Below, in pieces: positions 12,185-23,250 of a stretch of 64,000 bases of DNA (position 1 is its first letter; each line of letters starts with the position of its first letter). The notes under the pieces were generated by a model. It had not been told where the DNA came from, made no database searches, and was given only the letters and a program-made list of their open reading frames with translations. The stretch lies in NCBI GenBank assembly GCA_018398805.1, contig JAGFBZ010001902.1, positions 1 through 64,000 of the forward strand, read 5' to 3'. A program made the position numbers and the translations under genes. This stretch comes from Hirundichthys speculiger (taxonomy: Eukaryota > Chordata > Actinopteri > Beloniformes > Exocoetidae).

Positions 12185-13640
12185 TGATGCTTCTTAAAGG
12201 TAAAAAAAAATATTTGATCCACCCATTTACTCGATCAAAATTTGGGCTGCAGCTGAAACAGCTGAAGAGGAGAAGCCATGAACCTTCATCTCCCCAACCA
12301 TCTCCTCCATGAATATTGAGGTGTTTCCAAGCGAGAGATGAACCAGCGTATCTTGGGTCCACTTCCTCCTAGTTTGACATGCCAAAACACCTTCTCTGGT
12401 TAAAAAAAAAAAAAAAACAGTGTTTCCTTTTGGTTCACCACACCATAATAATCCATTACGGCATCCCACATTACTGTGGACACTGCATCTACTCCACTTG
12501 AGGCAGCAACTATAACCCCCAACTCAGAGAGGACACTCCACCTCTTTTACAACTGAGATGGTCTCAGACTTGGAAGTGCTAATTCTCATCCCTACCGCTT
12601 TGCACTCAGTTATGCAAATGCTATAGATCCTGGCTCAGTGACATCCACAGGACCACATCATCCACAAAAACAGGATACCTTATGCCCATTGACCTTACCT
12701 AAAAATCCTGTCCATAAATCTGTCCTAAATAACAGATTTAGTGACAAGAGTCCTACTCTTGAGTCCTACAGAGTCCTACTCCCACCTGGACTGAATCAAA
12801 CTTAGGACTGACAATGTGAACCAAACTCTCACGTCATTTGTATAGGAACTGAGTGGCCCACAGCAACAGACCCAGTTTCCCATACTACCGGGGCACCCGA
12901 CACAAAATACCCTGAGGGACACAGCTGAACGAATTTTCCAAGTCCACAAACAATGCATTCATGCATAGACCTTACCAGGCAGGCTGAAGAGTTTGCTTTC
13001 CCTGTAATTGTAACTAACCCTCCAGTCCTTCTAATTAAAAAGGAGAACCACTATCCCAGTTTGCCAGTCTAGAGGCACTGCCCTTGATGTCCATGCAGCT
13101 TTGCAGACAGGCATGCAACCTAAGACAGTCCTACAGCATCCAGCATCCTTAAGGAACTCAGGGCAGACCTCATCCATCACTGGAGCCCTACCAACTTGTA
13201 CTTTTCTAACTCCAGGGGCGACATCGGTTCCAGTGATGGAACTGAGTCCACAAATTCAGCTTCCTCTATGGAAGACATGTTGGTAGGGTTGAGAAGATTC
13301 TCAAAGTATTTTTGTCTATCACCTGGCAACATCTGAAGTTGAGGTCATCAGCACCCCACCCTCACTATACAACATGTTGGTGAAGCACTGACGGTTTGCC
13401 AGAATCTTCTCTGGGCCTCTCAAAAGTCATTTTCCATGTTCTCACTGAGCTCCTCCCATACCCAACATTTTGCCTCAGCAACCACTGAGCCTGCAGTCTG
13501 CTTGGCCTGTCGGTATCGGCCAGCTTCCTCCAGAACCTCACTAGCCAACCAAGCTTGATAGAACTCCTTCTTCAGCATAGACCCAGGGTCTCCACCACTA
13601 GGATGCCCCCACAGGCACCGACTGACACCTTTGAAATATC
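12185..13640 (-). mobile_element. Decayed non-LTR retrotransposon (LINE), RT region
   Basis: On the minus strand the fragment runs from a pre-RT helical region (about 13560-13400), through a V-M-D-E-V-C-P-E-F-L-K-like segment (about 13185-13140) and a W-Q-T-like segment (about 13065-13045), to an RT catalytic motif in the variant form FVDD (about 12690-12670), and then a C-terminal part to about 12200. The order fits a fish LINE reverse transcriptase common in ray-finned genomes. Many stops and deletions break it, and part of RT between about 12950 and 12900 is missing. The Y/F-x-D-D motif supports RT; the clade (RTE/Rex-like or another) is not settled. Confidence 0.7.
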
Positions 13641-14869
13641 AGTTCTACATAGGACATGGCATTATATGGAACATGGCCCATTTCAAGTCATCTGTTTGTC
13701 CTCAGTTGCATCTGTTGTCCTCAGATGCAACAATAACAATACTAAATAAAATAAAATCAAAAGTATGTTGTTGCCATCAAGAAACTGTCTGGATTTTTGC
13801 TCAAAATGTGGATTAAAACTCATAGATCAGACTGGAAGCCTAAAATCTGGCCTCCATCTTGTGGGTATTGAGTTTGGTATATATCGCTTCACAACATCAT
13901 AATTAAGAGGGTGAACTTTGTGGACATGCTGAGAAATGTCCCAACCCCTCAAATTTTCTTTAAAAAGTCAGGCATGCATTTAAATGAATGCTGGACCACC
14001 ACGTTCAATTTGTGTGCATAATAGTGAATAACGATGACATTAAGCTCTGATACCATTGAAAATGCTCCTTCATAAGTCTGAGCTACCAGTTTATTAAAAC
14101 CAGTATTTCTCCAACACTCCGAATACATGCTCAGCTATAGTAGGGGCTCATCTGTCATCTCTCACATCAGCAAATTCTCCCAAAAAACCTTCCTCACTTC
14201 ACAGGCCACCTTAGTTTTAGTTACATAACACAAAATGACATAGATCTGAGCTTTGTTTGTGACTTTGTCTCATTAACATCTACAGCAACATTATGCCGCT
14301 ACATTAATCTCCTTTTTGATATAATTTCTAATCACCAACTGCTTCAGTCAAATTGTTCTGTCGTTCTAAATAGTTACCATGATTAGAAAAGCTGGTGGTC
14401 TATAATGGTTGCTTGGCTTAAGAGCAGAATTATGTTTTTTTTAAATCCTTTTAAATGTTTTCCTTTACCCGAGCATTGTGGATGGTGCTATTTAGCTACC
14501 GCTGTTTGTTTAAAGCTAAATTTGTCATTGACATTTCAAAAGATTTTAGAGCAATTTGGTTTTCAGTATGAATTGCTGATCTCTCAGGTTTGATTGATTG
14601 ATTTTTTTGAAGTAGCAAAATCTTGCTTTAGTCTTGACATTCTCATTTGTTGAAAACAAAAGACAGGAAAACCAGTAAAAGCAGTTTCTCATTGCATAGC
14701 CACACAGTCTCTTTGGGAGAAGAACTCCATTTGAAAGAAGCAAGTTAGCTTGTTCCATTGTTTGAAGCAAACCTTTTAGCTCTGGCATTGGTCTTCTATT
14801 ATTTATCACTTCCTGCTTAGACTATACTTAGAAAGAAAGAGTTTTGAAAGTCAAGTTTTGTTTTTTTTA
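13641..14869. other. No gene seen
   Basis: Unique AT-rich sequence between the LINE and the gypsy element. The left part may include further LINE sequence, but no motif supports this. Confidence 0.4.
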
Positions 14870-14920
14870 CCATTCCCCTTATTCTTTGCCTGACTGTTCT
14901 GGGTTGTCTCATGATCTGGC
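14870..14920 (+). repeat. Probable 5' LTR remnant of the gypsy element
   Basis: The segment attctttgcctgactgttct with the following gggttgtctc closely matches 24620-24655 (attctttccctgactcttct, then ggattgtctc) at the other end of the element, as expected of two LTR copies. Only this short part is alignable by eye. The rest of the 5' LTR is lost or has diverged. Confidence 0.45.
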
Positions 14921-15289
14921 CACACAATGAACTCCACCGCCTGCAGTCCAGTTCACTAAGCCCTGTCCTCTCAGGGACAATGGAGCCACCAACAGGAGGA
15001 AACAACCTGGTATTACAAGAGAGGATCTTTGGGATAGCCAAACAGCCACAAATTTTCCATTCCAAATTTTCCACCTGTGAGCACAGATTCCCTCTGAAAG
15101 CTCAAAATGAAACATGACAGTCACTGACTGCTCCCACAGCTCTGTCATCATGGGCTGCTTCATCTCTGGCTCCTCTGATCTCCACATCCGAAACTTAGCA
15201 GGGAGGGGTTTTCTTTCTATTGCGCCCAGAACATTTATCTGGTGCGCCTGGAAACCACCAAGCCTCCCTTACCGAGCATGGTTTACATT

Positions 15290-15935
15290 TTGAGCCTCAT
15301 TCTGCCTCTTACCCTTCCAATTGAGACCAACTGAGGCGTGGGCTATGGCCAAATGGAGCTGAGATACCCCAACATGGTTCCCTGCCTAGTTTTACCAAAG
15401 TCTTAACTCAGGTACTTCAACACATTGCTCCTGGTGGGGAAGCACCCACGGCCACGGTTAATCTGCAACAGGGTCAAAGACGAATATCCGATTATGGCAT
15501 TGAGTTCTGCACTATGACTAAGGAGAGTGGTTGGAACAAACATGCTCTCCTGGACCTCTTTTTGGTGCTTTAAAAGATAATATGGTACAACTGGATTTTC
15601 TATAGGGGCTTGCTCCAACTATAAAGATCTATGAGAGACTGCATGACGATAATAGGGAGTGGAGCTGTTTATTATTTTCACCTCCATACTGCCAGGGTAC
15701 ACCCACAGCGCTCATGTCTACATCCTCCAGAAGCACGCTTTCTCAGTCTCCATCTGCACCTGAATATTCAACCAAAGAACCAATGCAGGACTGTACTCAG
15801 TTGAGTCCTGAGCAACTTCTCAAGAGGATTAGTAGAGGGAAGGTGTTTTTACTGTGGACAATTTGCACATTGTCCAGTAAAAGGTCCAACTCACCAGTCA
15901 AGGAGAGGATCCTGGCAAGTCATACCTGTTTATCT
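15290..15935 (+). pseudogene. gypsy gag remnant with degenerate zinc knuckle
   Basis: Gag is the structural protein that packages the element RNA. The segment NLQQGQRRISDYGIEF (about 15458-15505), followed by TKESGWNKHALLD, is the standard gag core of fish gypsy elements; it is preceded by an AWAMAKW segment (about 15335-15360). A nucleocapsid-like knuckle CFYCGQFAHC lies at 15843-15875. It keeps C-x2-C and H, but the last Cys follows the His directly, so the usual four-residue gap is lost. Stops occur after the core and a frame change lies before the knuckle. This copy is not functional. Confidence 0.75.
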
Positions 15936-15959
15936 GTTTATCCCTCTCAGCCTATGCCC

Positions 15960-16065
15960 ACAGTGACTATTTCTTCTGTGTCATCTTCTTTATTGTAGGT
16001 GGTGTTGGTGGTCTTGGGAGCTGATGCCAATCTTATGGATTTTCCTCTAGTGGAATAACTGGGAT
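15960..16065 (+). pseudogene. gypsy aspartic protease remnant
   Basis: The stretch VLVVLGADANLMDFPLVE corresponds to the protease active-site region of fish gypsy pol, where D-S-G-A is expected. Here the Asp-Ser pair reads Val-Leu, so the catalytic aspartate is missing, and a stop follows VE. It sits between gag and RT, as the family order requires. Confidence 0.65.
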
Positions 16066-16399
16066 TGTGCATTATACTGCTACCCAAACCGCAGAGGCCA
16101 CAGCTTTAGATGGCACGCTCCTTTGGTGAGTAACCGACCATACCATTCCTGTAACTGTGGCTGTTCCCTTATAATCATACATGTTCGTTGGTTCAGGAAT
16201 ATCTCTGATCAACCACACGCAAACCACATATTGATTGGTCATCCAGAGTTGTAAAAAGTTAGGGAAGTGATTGTTTTGAGACTTGTTTTCCCCTAGCTTG
16301 AACCAAATGTAATAATAAAGCATGGGCCATCCCCCTACCACTGAACAAACCTTACAACTGCCACATTGATTTCTGGCCTGGTCCCACACTTCTGAAAGG

Positions 16400-16890
16400 G
16401 CCTCTGTGTTCCCGTCTCCACCTGAAGCCTAAGCCATGACTGACTACAGGGAATCTGCATTGGCAGCAGGGATCATCACGCCATCATCTCCTCCAGTTCC
16501 CTCTGGTGTTTTTCTTCATGGAGCGGAAGGACAAGTCCCTTCAGCCATGCATCAGTTACCATGGACTCAATGACATCACCATTAAAAACAAGTACCCCCT
16601 CCCCCTTATCTCATTAGCTTCCAAACTATTACATGAGGCTAGGGTGTTGACAAATCTGGATTTAAGAAATGTCTGCCATTTGGGAGGCAGTCTTTAACAC
16701 ATTAAGTGGCCATTATGACTATTTGGATGTGCCTTTGGGACTGGCTAATGCTCCGGTGCTTATTCAGGCCCTGGTTCATGATGTCCTCAGAGACATGCTC
16801 AGTGACTTTGTTTTTGTTTACTTGGATGACATTCTTAACTTTTCCTTGGATCTGGAGTCCTGCGTCCAGCATGCACTTCAGGTTCTGTAA
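16400..16890 (+). pseudogene. gypsy reverse transcriptase remnant
   Basis: Reverse transcriptase copies the element RNA into DNA. Visible motifs in order are [20 protein letters not shown] (about 16509-16568), YPLPLIS (about 16593-16613), LTNLDLRN (about 16648-16671), [17 protein letters not shown] (about 16705-16755), and the catalytic box FVYLDDIL with YLDD at 16819-16830. The first part is in one frame (16506-16697) and the catalytic part in another (16669-16890), so at least one indel lies near 16690. The YLDD aspartates are intact although the frame is not. Confidence 0.85.
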
Positions 16891-16899
16891 TGTCTATTG

Positions 16900-17349
16900 G
16901 TTCACCAGATGTTTATCAAAGCAGAGAAGTGTGAGTTGCATGTTTCCAGAGTGTCTTTCCTTGGTTATGTTATGTGAAAGGGGAGGTCAGCATGGACACT
17001 GGAGGAGGAGAGCAGGGAGAGTGTGGATCTGTAAACAGGTACAGCAGTTCATTGGCTTTGCTAATGACTGCCATAAGTTTATCAGGAACTTTAGCATGGT
17101 GGAGGCCCCATTGCATATTCTCTCCTCACCCAAAGTCAAGTTCCTCTGGTCTGGTCAGGTTGAACAGGCTTTTCAGAAAATCAAGACCCAGTTTTACCTC
17201 CGCTCCAGTGTTGGCTGTCCATGTGGATGGCAGTTTGCAGTCAAAGTGGATGCTTCTGATATGGGCATTGGAGCAGCCCTTTCTCAGCTACACCCCTGTG
17301 CTCGCCTGTCCCACAGACTGTCACCCGCAGAGAGAAATAACAACATGGG
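16900..17349 (+). pseudogene. gypsy RT connection and first half of RNase H
   Basis: The connection region reads VQQFIGFANDCHKFIRNFS (about 17036-17092) and PLHILSSPKVKFLW (about 17110-17151). RNase H begins with FAVKVDASDMGIGAALSQ (about 17232-17288), which has the first catalytic Asp, and reaches the S-P-A-E-R-N segment just before position 17349. There the BEL/Pao LTR starts. The next residues of the same domain (ReLLAI-like) are found immediately after the far LTR, at about 24120. The long open frame here runs into the BEL/Pao LTR only by accident. Confidence 0.8.
17345..17349. repeat. Target-site duplication, left copy (ATGGG)
   Basis: The five bases before the first BEL/Pao LTR are identical to those after the second LTR (24114-24118). 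Five base pairs is a usual duplication length for BEL/Pao integrases. Confidence 0.9.
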
Positions 17350-17788
17350 TGTGCTGGCAGTTACACTTCTGAACCAGCAGTGGCGCTGTTGCACATTAAG
17401 TTCTGTGTTCAATGTTTACATTTTGGTAGAAAAAGACTGCAAGCTCATACTGAGTGTGACATGGCTGACATTCTTATTGTTAATCAATCCTCATCCATCC
17501 TGGCTTGTTAATGCACAGAGAGCATTCCTTGTGAGTATGGTGTAACTTAAAGACCAGCAGAATGCTTTATAGTTTATCATTTTGAAGTATTTATGTTAGA
17601 TTAGATTTAGGTTATTTCATGAGTAGATTGAGTTATAATGTACAAATACTGTTTCTGTTTATAGTTTTCACTCTGTCAACAATGTGAAGGATACATCAAA
17701 ATAAAAGAAGATACATCCCTGGCATCTTGTTGAGGAGTTTACCTGTCTGCAAAGCTGTGTTCCTATTACATGCAGTGGGGGCAGAACA
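17350..17788 (+). repeat. BEL/Pao 5' LTR
   Basis: 439 bp, starting tgtgctggcag and ending ggcagaaca. It aligns without gaps to the LTR at 23675-24113 and differs at one base by eye (17369/17370 region: ttctg here, ttccg there). It contains AT-rich promoter-like sequence and an aataaa signal at about 17699-17704. Confidence 0.95.
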
Positions 17789-17852
17789 GTGAAAAAAGGA
17801 TCATCTACCGTAACAAGCTGAACGTGACCAGTCACATCATTGGACTTCCACT

Positions 17853-19460
17853 ATGTCTCAGCCATCCGAGAAAGCCTCCTCCATCGGCTCCCGCAAAACA
17901 CAATCTTCAAAGAAATCAAGTAAGTCATCAGCAAGTATGGCTGCATTGAATGCCCGCGCAAAAGCTGAGGCTGCTCGTAAAAGAGCAGCAGCATTTGCAC
18001 AGAAGCAGATCGAAATGAAAGTGGAAAAGTCACGTTTAGAGGCCACTTTAGAAGCGCTCCAGCAGCAATGTGATGCAGAGGCAGCGATGGCTGAGGCAAT
18101 TGTATATGAAGCTGCAGCAAGTGAGCTAGAAGAGGAACGTATGAGTCAATGTTTCCCTCAATCGGCTGATCCCATAGAACGCTGTAGCGACTATGTTAAC
18201 CATCATTTTCTTGTTAAAGACCAAATGATCCCACAGGATACAGCACAGCCTAATCAGAAAACGAGGGACGAATCCTTTTGTCACCTTAAGCCAGAGTTTG
18301 ATACATCTACTGCTGGTCGTAAGCAGCACCAATCAGTGCCCAATTACAAAGATAACTTTGTCCCCTACACGTCTGAAAGTGTCCCGGACTACCAAGCACT
18401 ACCACGTTCCAGATCTCAGATACATACGCAAGAAAGTGCAAGCATATCTGACATTACCCGGTTTCTAGCCAGACGTGAGTTGCTCTCCGGAGGACTCACA
18501 CGGTTCACTGACAAACCGGGTGGGTGACTACTGGGCATGGAAATCCACATTTGAGAATGCCATTAACGGTCTAGCACTAACCGCCAGCGAAGAACTCGAC
18601 CTACTACTGACTAAGTGGTTAGGCAGTGAGTCCTCACAACATGCTAAACGCATTAGAGCAGTGCATATAAATGACCCTTTGAATGGATTACATAAAGTGT
18701 GGGGGAGACTTCAGCAGTGTTACGGGTCTCCCGAAGCATTAGAAAAGGCGATGCTTGATAGACTTGACCATTTTCCTAAGGTTTCTAATAAGGATCCACA
18801 ACTACTGCGTGATCTTGGGGATTTACTTTTGGAGATTAATTCAGCAAAAACAGAAGGCTACGTTCCAGGCTTATCTTACCTAGATACAGCACGTGGATGG
18901 AATTCATCCAATTGTAGATAAACTTCCATTCCCCTTGCAGGAAAAATGGATGGTACACGCATCAAAGTACAAGCAAGTGCATTCGGTGTCCTTTCCTCCA
19001 TTCTCTGAGTTTGTTGGCCTTATCAACAGGGAAGCTGACATGCGAAACGACCCCAGCTTTAGGCCCTCTGTTCCAACCAACATCTCAATTCCTAAGACAA
19101 CTAAATACATGGGAAAATATGAAAAGAGAGAACCCATCTCAGTTCACAGAATGGAAGTGACAAACTCCAGTCTAAAACAAGCTTCCGATAAAAACCGGTT
19201 GATGACCCGAACAAAGAGTGCCCCATCCATAAAAAACCCCATGCACTCAAAAAATGCAGGGCATTCAGAGAAAAACCCTTAGAGGAGCGGAAAGCTTATT
19301 TGAAACAGAACAAAATCTGTTTTCGATGTTGTGCGTCTTCCATCCATCAAGCAAAGAACTGTAAGGTTGAGATCCAATGCACAGAATGTGGCAGTGACTT
19401 ACATGTCACCGCTCTTCATGCTGGTCCTGCGCCCTGGGCAACCCAAATCACTACAGAGTC
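17853..19460 (+). pseudogene. BEL/Pao gag (N-terminal coiled coil, DUF1759-like, zinc knuckles), frameshifted
   Basis: Gag forms the particle that packages the RNA. It starts at the ATG at 17853 (MSQPSEKASS), about 65 bp after the LTR. Residues 28-100 are rich in Ala, Glu and Arg in a coiled-coil pattern. The next part is a DUF1759-like gag region (YWAWKSTFENAI, LLLTKWLGSES, LQQCYGSPEALEKAMLDRL). Near the end are a CFRCCASSIHQAKNC knuckle (19318-19362) and a second Cys/His cluster (CTECGSDLH). Frame changes occur near 18520, near 18895 and near 19250 (in an A-run), so no single protein can be made from this copy. Each lost frame is recovered at once by the next, which shows that the breaks are small indels. 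Confidence 0.85.
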
Positions 19461-20605
19461 TGCAGCTGAGAATGGCGGGGAGCAGGAGCCGAACGTCGAC
19501 AATCGCCACTTCTACCTGTACGCAGGTTTGCGGAAACAAAGACTACAGCTATTCATGCGCCAAGATCTGTCTTGTATCAGTTTACCCCAAAGACAATCAA
19601 AACAATAGAGTAAAGGCATACGTGATTTTGGACGACCAAAGCAACAAATCTTTAGCAAGATCCTCCTTCTTCAATGCATTTGGCATCACTAGCAACTCTT
19701 CTCCATACATTCTCAAGACATGTGCAGGAGTGTTGGAGGTGTCTGGGAGGAGAGCCAGGAATTTTGTTGTGGAGTCAGCTGATGGCCAAACATGTTTAAA
19801 CTTACCAACTCTTATAGAGTGCGACATGCTTCCTGACAATCGAAATGAGATTCCAACGCCGAAGGCAGCTGAACACCATTCTCATCTTCAAGACATCATC
19901 ACTGAGATTCCAGAACTGGACCCCGATGCTGAAATCCTACTCCTCTTGGGAAGGGATATTATACAAGCCCACAAAGTGCTAAAGACATGCAATGGACCTC
20001 CAAATGCTCCCTTTGCACAAAAGCTGGCACTAGGCTGGGTCATTGTTGGAAATGTTTGCCTCAGTGGAGTGCATATACCTGAAAAGGTCAACGTCCACAA
20101 AACCAACATCCTGGACAATGGCCGACCTAGTCACTTCATTCCATGTAACAACACCATTCAGGTCAACAATGAATTCAGTCACCAAGTCAAGCACAGCGTT
20201 AGCTCTCCCATTCACAGATCAGCGCTCAAGTCACACAAAGCTGAAATCATTGGTGACTTAGTCTACCAGTGCACAAGCTCAGATGAGAAACCAGGTTATT
20301 CAATAGAAGAACAAACATTCCTTCAAATAATGGAGAAGGAAGTCTATCAAGACAGCTCAAATAGTTGGGTCGCTCCGTTGCCCTTCCGTTCACCTAGACC
20401 ACGGCTCCCCAACAATCGTCAACAAGCCAAGCAGCGTCTTGCTTCAGTTAGCCGGATGTTAAAGAAAAGACCTGAGATGAGAAAGGATTTCAAAGACTTT
20501 ATGCAGAAAATATTTGATAATGGCCATGCAGAGCTAGCGCCCCCTCTCAGGGATCAAGAGGAGTGCTGGTATCTGCCCTTTTTTTGGAGTGTACCACCCA
20601 CGTAA
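19331..20605 (+). pseudogene. BEL/Pao pol, protease and pre-RT region
   Basis: The frame carries the retropepsin-like protease motif VILDDQSN (19622-19645), in which DDQ replaces the usual D-S/T-G, as is typical of BEL/Pao. Downstream come an LLLGRDI segment (about 19944-19964), a LGWVIVG segment (about 20032-20052), and the region leading into RT (YSIEEQTFLQIMEKEV). The first part of this open frame (before about 19510) is a shadow of gag in another frame. The frame ends at a stop just after a run of seven T at 20579-20585, where RT continues in the next frame. One base too many or too few in that run would explain the break. Confidence 0.85.
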
Positions 20606-21128
20606 GCCAGACCAAATACGGGTAGTCTTTGATTCAAGTGCACGTCACAGTGGAGTGTCACTAAATGACATTCTTTTGTCAGGCCCAAATCTGAACAACA
20701 GCCTACTAGGAGTCCTGATACGGTTTAGAGAAGAGGAAGTGGCAGTTATAGCAGATATTAAGCAGATGTTCCATTGCTTCTTGGTGAGGAAAGACCACCG
20801 TAACTTCTTACGTTTCCTCTGGCATGAGAACAACGACGTGGACTGCCCCGTGGTGGAATATCGTATGTCAGTTCATGTTTTCGGAAACAGCCCGTCACCA
20901 GCTGTGGCAATATATGGGCTCAGAAAGGCCTCCAGAGAAAATGGCGACACCACCACAAAACATCTTGTGGAGCGACACTTCTATGTCGATGATGGACTTG
21001 CCTCCTTTCCATCCGACACTGAAGCCATCAGTGTGCTCAAGAAAGCTCAAGAAACCCTAGCCTCTTCCAATCTGCGATTGCACAAAAATAGCATCCAACC
21101 ACGTAAATGTCATGATGGCATTTCCTAA
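20589..21128 (+). pseudogene. BEL/Pao reverse transcriptase core
   Basis: The 179-codon frame contains IRVVFDSSARHSGVSLND, the pattern LLGVLIRFREEEVAVIADIK with the first catalytic Asp, LRFLWH, and the catalytic box FYVDDGLASF (YVDD at 20992-21003). This is the BEL/Pao form of the RT box. The frame is lost near 21110 and is recovered in the frame that starts at 21112. The catalytic aspartates are intact. Confidence 0.88.
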
Positions 21129-23250
21129 AGAGGACCTGGCATCAGGTTTGAAGGACCTAGATCTTAGTGCAGACACTCCACCAATGCAGAGAAGTCTAGG
21201 CATAAGCTGGGATGTTGCCTCAGACGAGTTTACCTTTCAAGTGTCAATCACTGAGAAACCCTACACTCGCAGAGGAGTCTTATCAACCATAAATAGTCTT
21301 TATGACCCAATTGGCTTTGCAGCTCCAGTTAGTATCCAAGGCAGAGCATTGCTTCGGCAGCTATCGATGGAAGCTTGTGATTGGGACGAGCCCTTGCCTG
21401 ATAAGCTGTTCAAAGAGTGGCATGAGTGGAGGACTTCATTAAAACATCTTGAAAATGTGAGGATTCCAAGAATGTACACCTCCATCTCCCTAAGTGTTGC
21501 AGCAAAGAGAGAACTTTGCATCTTCTGTGACGCTTCTACCCAAGCCATTTCAGCTGCAGCATACATCAAGACCACGGGTTCAGAAGGCAAGTGTGAACTT
21601 GGGTTTGTGTTTGGTAAAGCTAAACTTGCCCCACAACAAGAACTGACTATCCCGAGACTCGAACTCTGCGCAGCTGTCCTGGCGGTGGAAATTGCAGACA
21701 TGGTTATGGAAGAAGCAGACACTTCCTTTCATTCTGTGAGATTCTTCACGGACAGCAAGGTGGTCCTTGGGTACATCCGAAACGAGTCCAGAAGATTCTA
21801 CGTCTATGTAGGCAACCGAGTACAGAGAATTCGGAAGTCATCCCTTCCTGAACAATGGAGTTACGTCCCCACAATCAAGAATCCAGCTGATGGTGGGTCA
21901 AGGTCAATTCCAGCAAACACCTTAATGTATAGCAGCTGGTTAAGAGGACCAGACTTCCTGTTGAGGCAAGACTGCAGTGAAGTAGAGACAGTTTCATCCT
22001 ATGAACTTGTTGACCCAGAGTTTGACCCAGAGGTTCGCCCTTTGGTGATATCTCATGCAACTGAAGTCACAGAGACAGCTCTGAATCCAAAACGATTTGA
22101 GCATTTCTCGTCTTGGAGATCGCTGTTTAGAACAATAGCAAGGTTGGTTCACATTGCAGAGTCCTTCAAAGGAGAGCAATGTGAAACCAGTTGTCAAGGC
22201 TGGCACATGTGCAAATGTCTGAAACCCGAGGATTTCAACAAGGCTAAAGCTGTTATCATACGCTGTCTTCAGCATCAGTCTTATCCTGAAACCTTCACCT
22301 GCTTGGAAGCTGGAAAGAAAACTGCCCAACACAACCAGCTCAGAAACCTGTCTCCTTACATCGATGAAGTCGGGTGTCTCAGAGTTGGGGGTCGCTTGTC
22401 ACACGCCAGCATCGATAGCAACGAAAGGAACCCACTCATCATCCCTGGCCGTCACTATGTAACAACCCTGATCATACGCCACTACCATCTACAAGTACAG
22501 CATCAAGGTCGTCACTTTACAGAAGGTGCTGTAAGGTCAGCTGGTCTGTGGATAATTGGTGGCAAGCGATGCATCAGTTCCGTCATTTATAACTGCGTAA
22601 TCTGTCGCAAGTTGAGGTGGAAAACAGAGAAACAAAGGATGGCGGACCTACCTATTGATCGTCTGAACACCGATCCTGCATTCTCTTATGTCGGCATTGA
22701 TGTGTTCGGACCCTGGTCAGTTACCTTCCGTCGAACACGTGGAGGCTGTGCTTACAATAAACGATGGGCTGTCATTTTTACATGCCTGAGCACTAGAGCT
22801 ATCCACATTGAAGTGATGGAGTCGATGGAGTCTTCAAGCTTCATAAATGCTTTGCGAAGATTCCTTTCTATTCGTGGACCAGTGAAACAGCTGAGGTCCG
22901 ACTGTGGAACCAATTTCCTAGGCGCATGCAAGGAACTTGGGATTACTGCAAAGCATTGCAACAACCAGGAAATCCAAGACTTTCTTGTGGATAATGAATG
23001 CACTTGGGTTTTTAACCCACCCCATGCGTCACATATGGGAGGTAGCTGGGAGCGTATGATTGGCATCACAAAGCGTATTCTGGATGCTATGTTCCTGAAC
23101 GTTCCTAGCCAGCAGTTAACCCATGAAGTGCTTGTCACCTTCCTAGCAGAAATAGCTGCTATTATTAACTCCCGGCCACTGGTTCCAGTGTCTGCCGACC
23201 CAGACTTCCCTTCATTCTCACACCGGCGACTCTTCTTACTCAAAAAATAG
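21112..23250 (+). CDS. BEL/Pao pol, end of RT, RNase H and integrase (712-codon open frame)
   Basis: This is the longest open frame in the window. It begins inside RT (LGISWDVASDEFTF, TRRGVLSTINSLYDPIGFAAP), goes on to RNase H (CIFCDASTQAISAAAYI, QQELTIPRLELCAAVLA, FFTDSKVVLGYI), and then integrase. Integrase has the zinc-binding H-H-C-C region (HYHLQVQHQGRH to NCVICRK, about 22480-22610) and a D, D, E core: Asp at 22699-22701 (IDVFGPW), Asp at 22900-22902 (RSDCGTNF) and Glu at 23050-23052 (GGSWERM). All three catalytic residues are present. The start shown is only where the frame opens after the upstream frameshift, not a translation start. It ends early through a frameshift near 23210. Confidence 0.9.
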   Translation: MMAFPKEDLASGLKDLDLSADTPPMQRSLGISWDVASDEFTFQVSITEKPYTRRGVLSTINSLYDPIGFAAPVSIQGRALLRQLSMEACDWDEPLPDKLFKEWHEWRTSLKHLENVRIPRMYTSISLSVAAKRELCIFCDASTQAISAAAYIKTTGSEGKCELGFVFGKAKLAPQQELTIPRLELCAAVLAVEIADMVMEEADTSFHSVRFFTDSKVVLGYIRNESRRFYVYVGNRVQRIRKSSLPEQWSYVPTIKNPADGGSRSIPANTLMYSSWLRGPDFLLRQDCSEVETVSSYELVDPEFDPEVRPLVISHATEVTETALNPKRFEHFSSWRSLFRTIARLVHIAESFKGEQCETSCQGWHMCKCLKPEDFNKAKAVIIRCLQHQSYPETFTCLEAGKKTAQHNQLRNLSPYIDEVGCLRVGGRLSHASIDSNERNPLIIPGRHYVTTLIIRHYHLQVQHQGRHFTEGAVRSAGLWIIGGKRCISSVIYNCVICRKLRWKTEKQRMADLPIDRLNTDPAFSYVGIDVFGPWSVTFRRTRGGCAYNKRWAVIFTCLSTRAIHIEVMESMESSSFINALRRFLSIRGPVKQLRSDCGTNFLGACKELGITAKHCNNQEIQDFLVDNECTWVFNPPHASHMGGSWERMIGITKRILDAMFLNVPSQQLTHEVLVTFLAEIAAIINSRPLVPVSADPDFPSFSHRRLFLLKK

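Larger units (their letters stand above)
14870..17349 (+). mobile_element. Ty3/gypsy LTR retrotransposon, 5' part (interrupted by BEL/Pao)
   Basis: In order, the stretch holds an LTR-end remnant, gag, protease, reverse transcriptase and the first half of RNase H, all on the plus strand and broken by stops and frameshifts. The reading resumes after the BEL/Pao insertion (24119 onward) with the rest of RNase H. The original element therefore spans about 14870-24740, of which 6769 bases (17350-24118) are the later insertion with one copy of its target duplication. Confidence 0.85.

Noticed and set aside
16706..17545. 279-codon open frame crossing the gypsy/BEL junction, looking like a fusion protein
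   Set aside because: It joins gypsy RNase H to LTR sequence of another element by chance. The same tail reappears at 23676-23870 in the 3' LTR.
18475..18921. Separate small genes in the BEL/Pao region
   Set aside because: They are consecutive pieces of one gag-pol reading separated by small indels.
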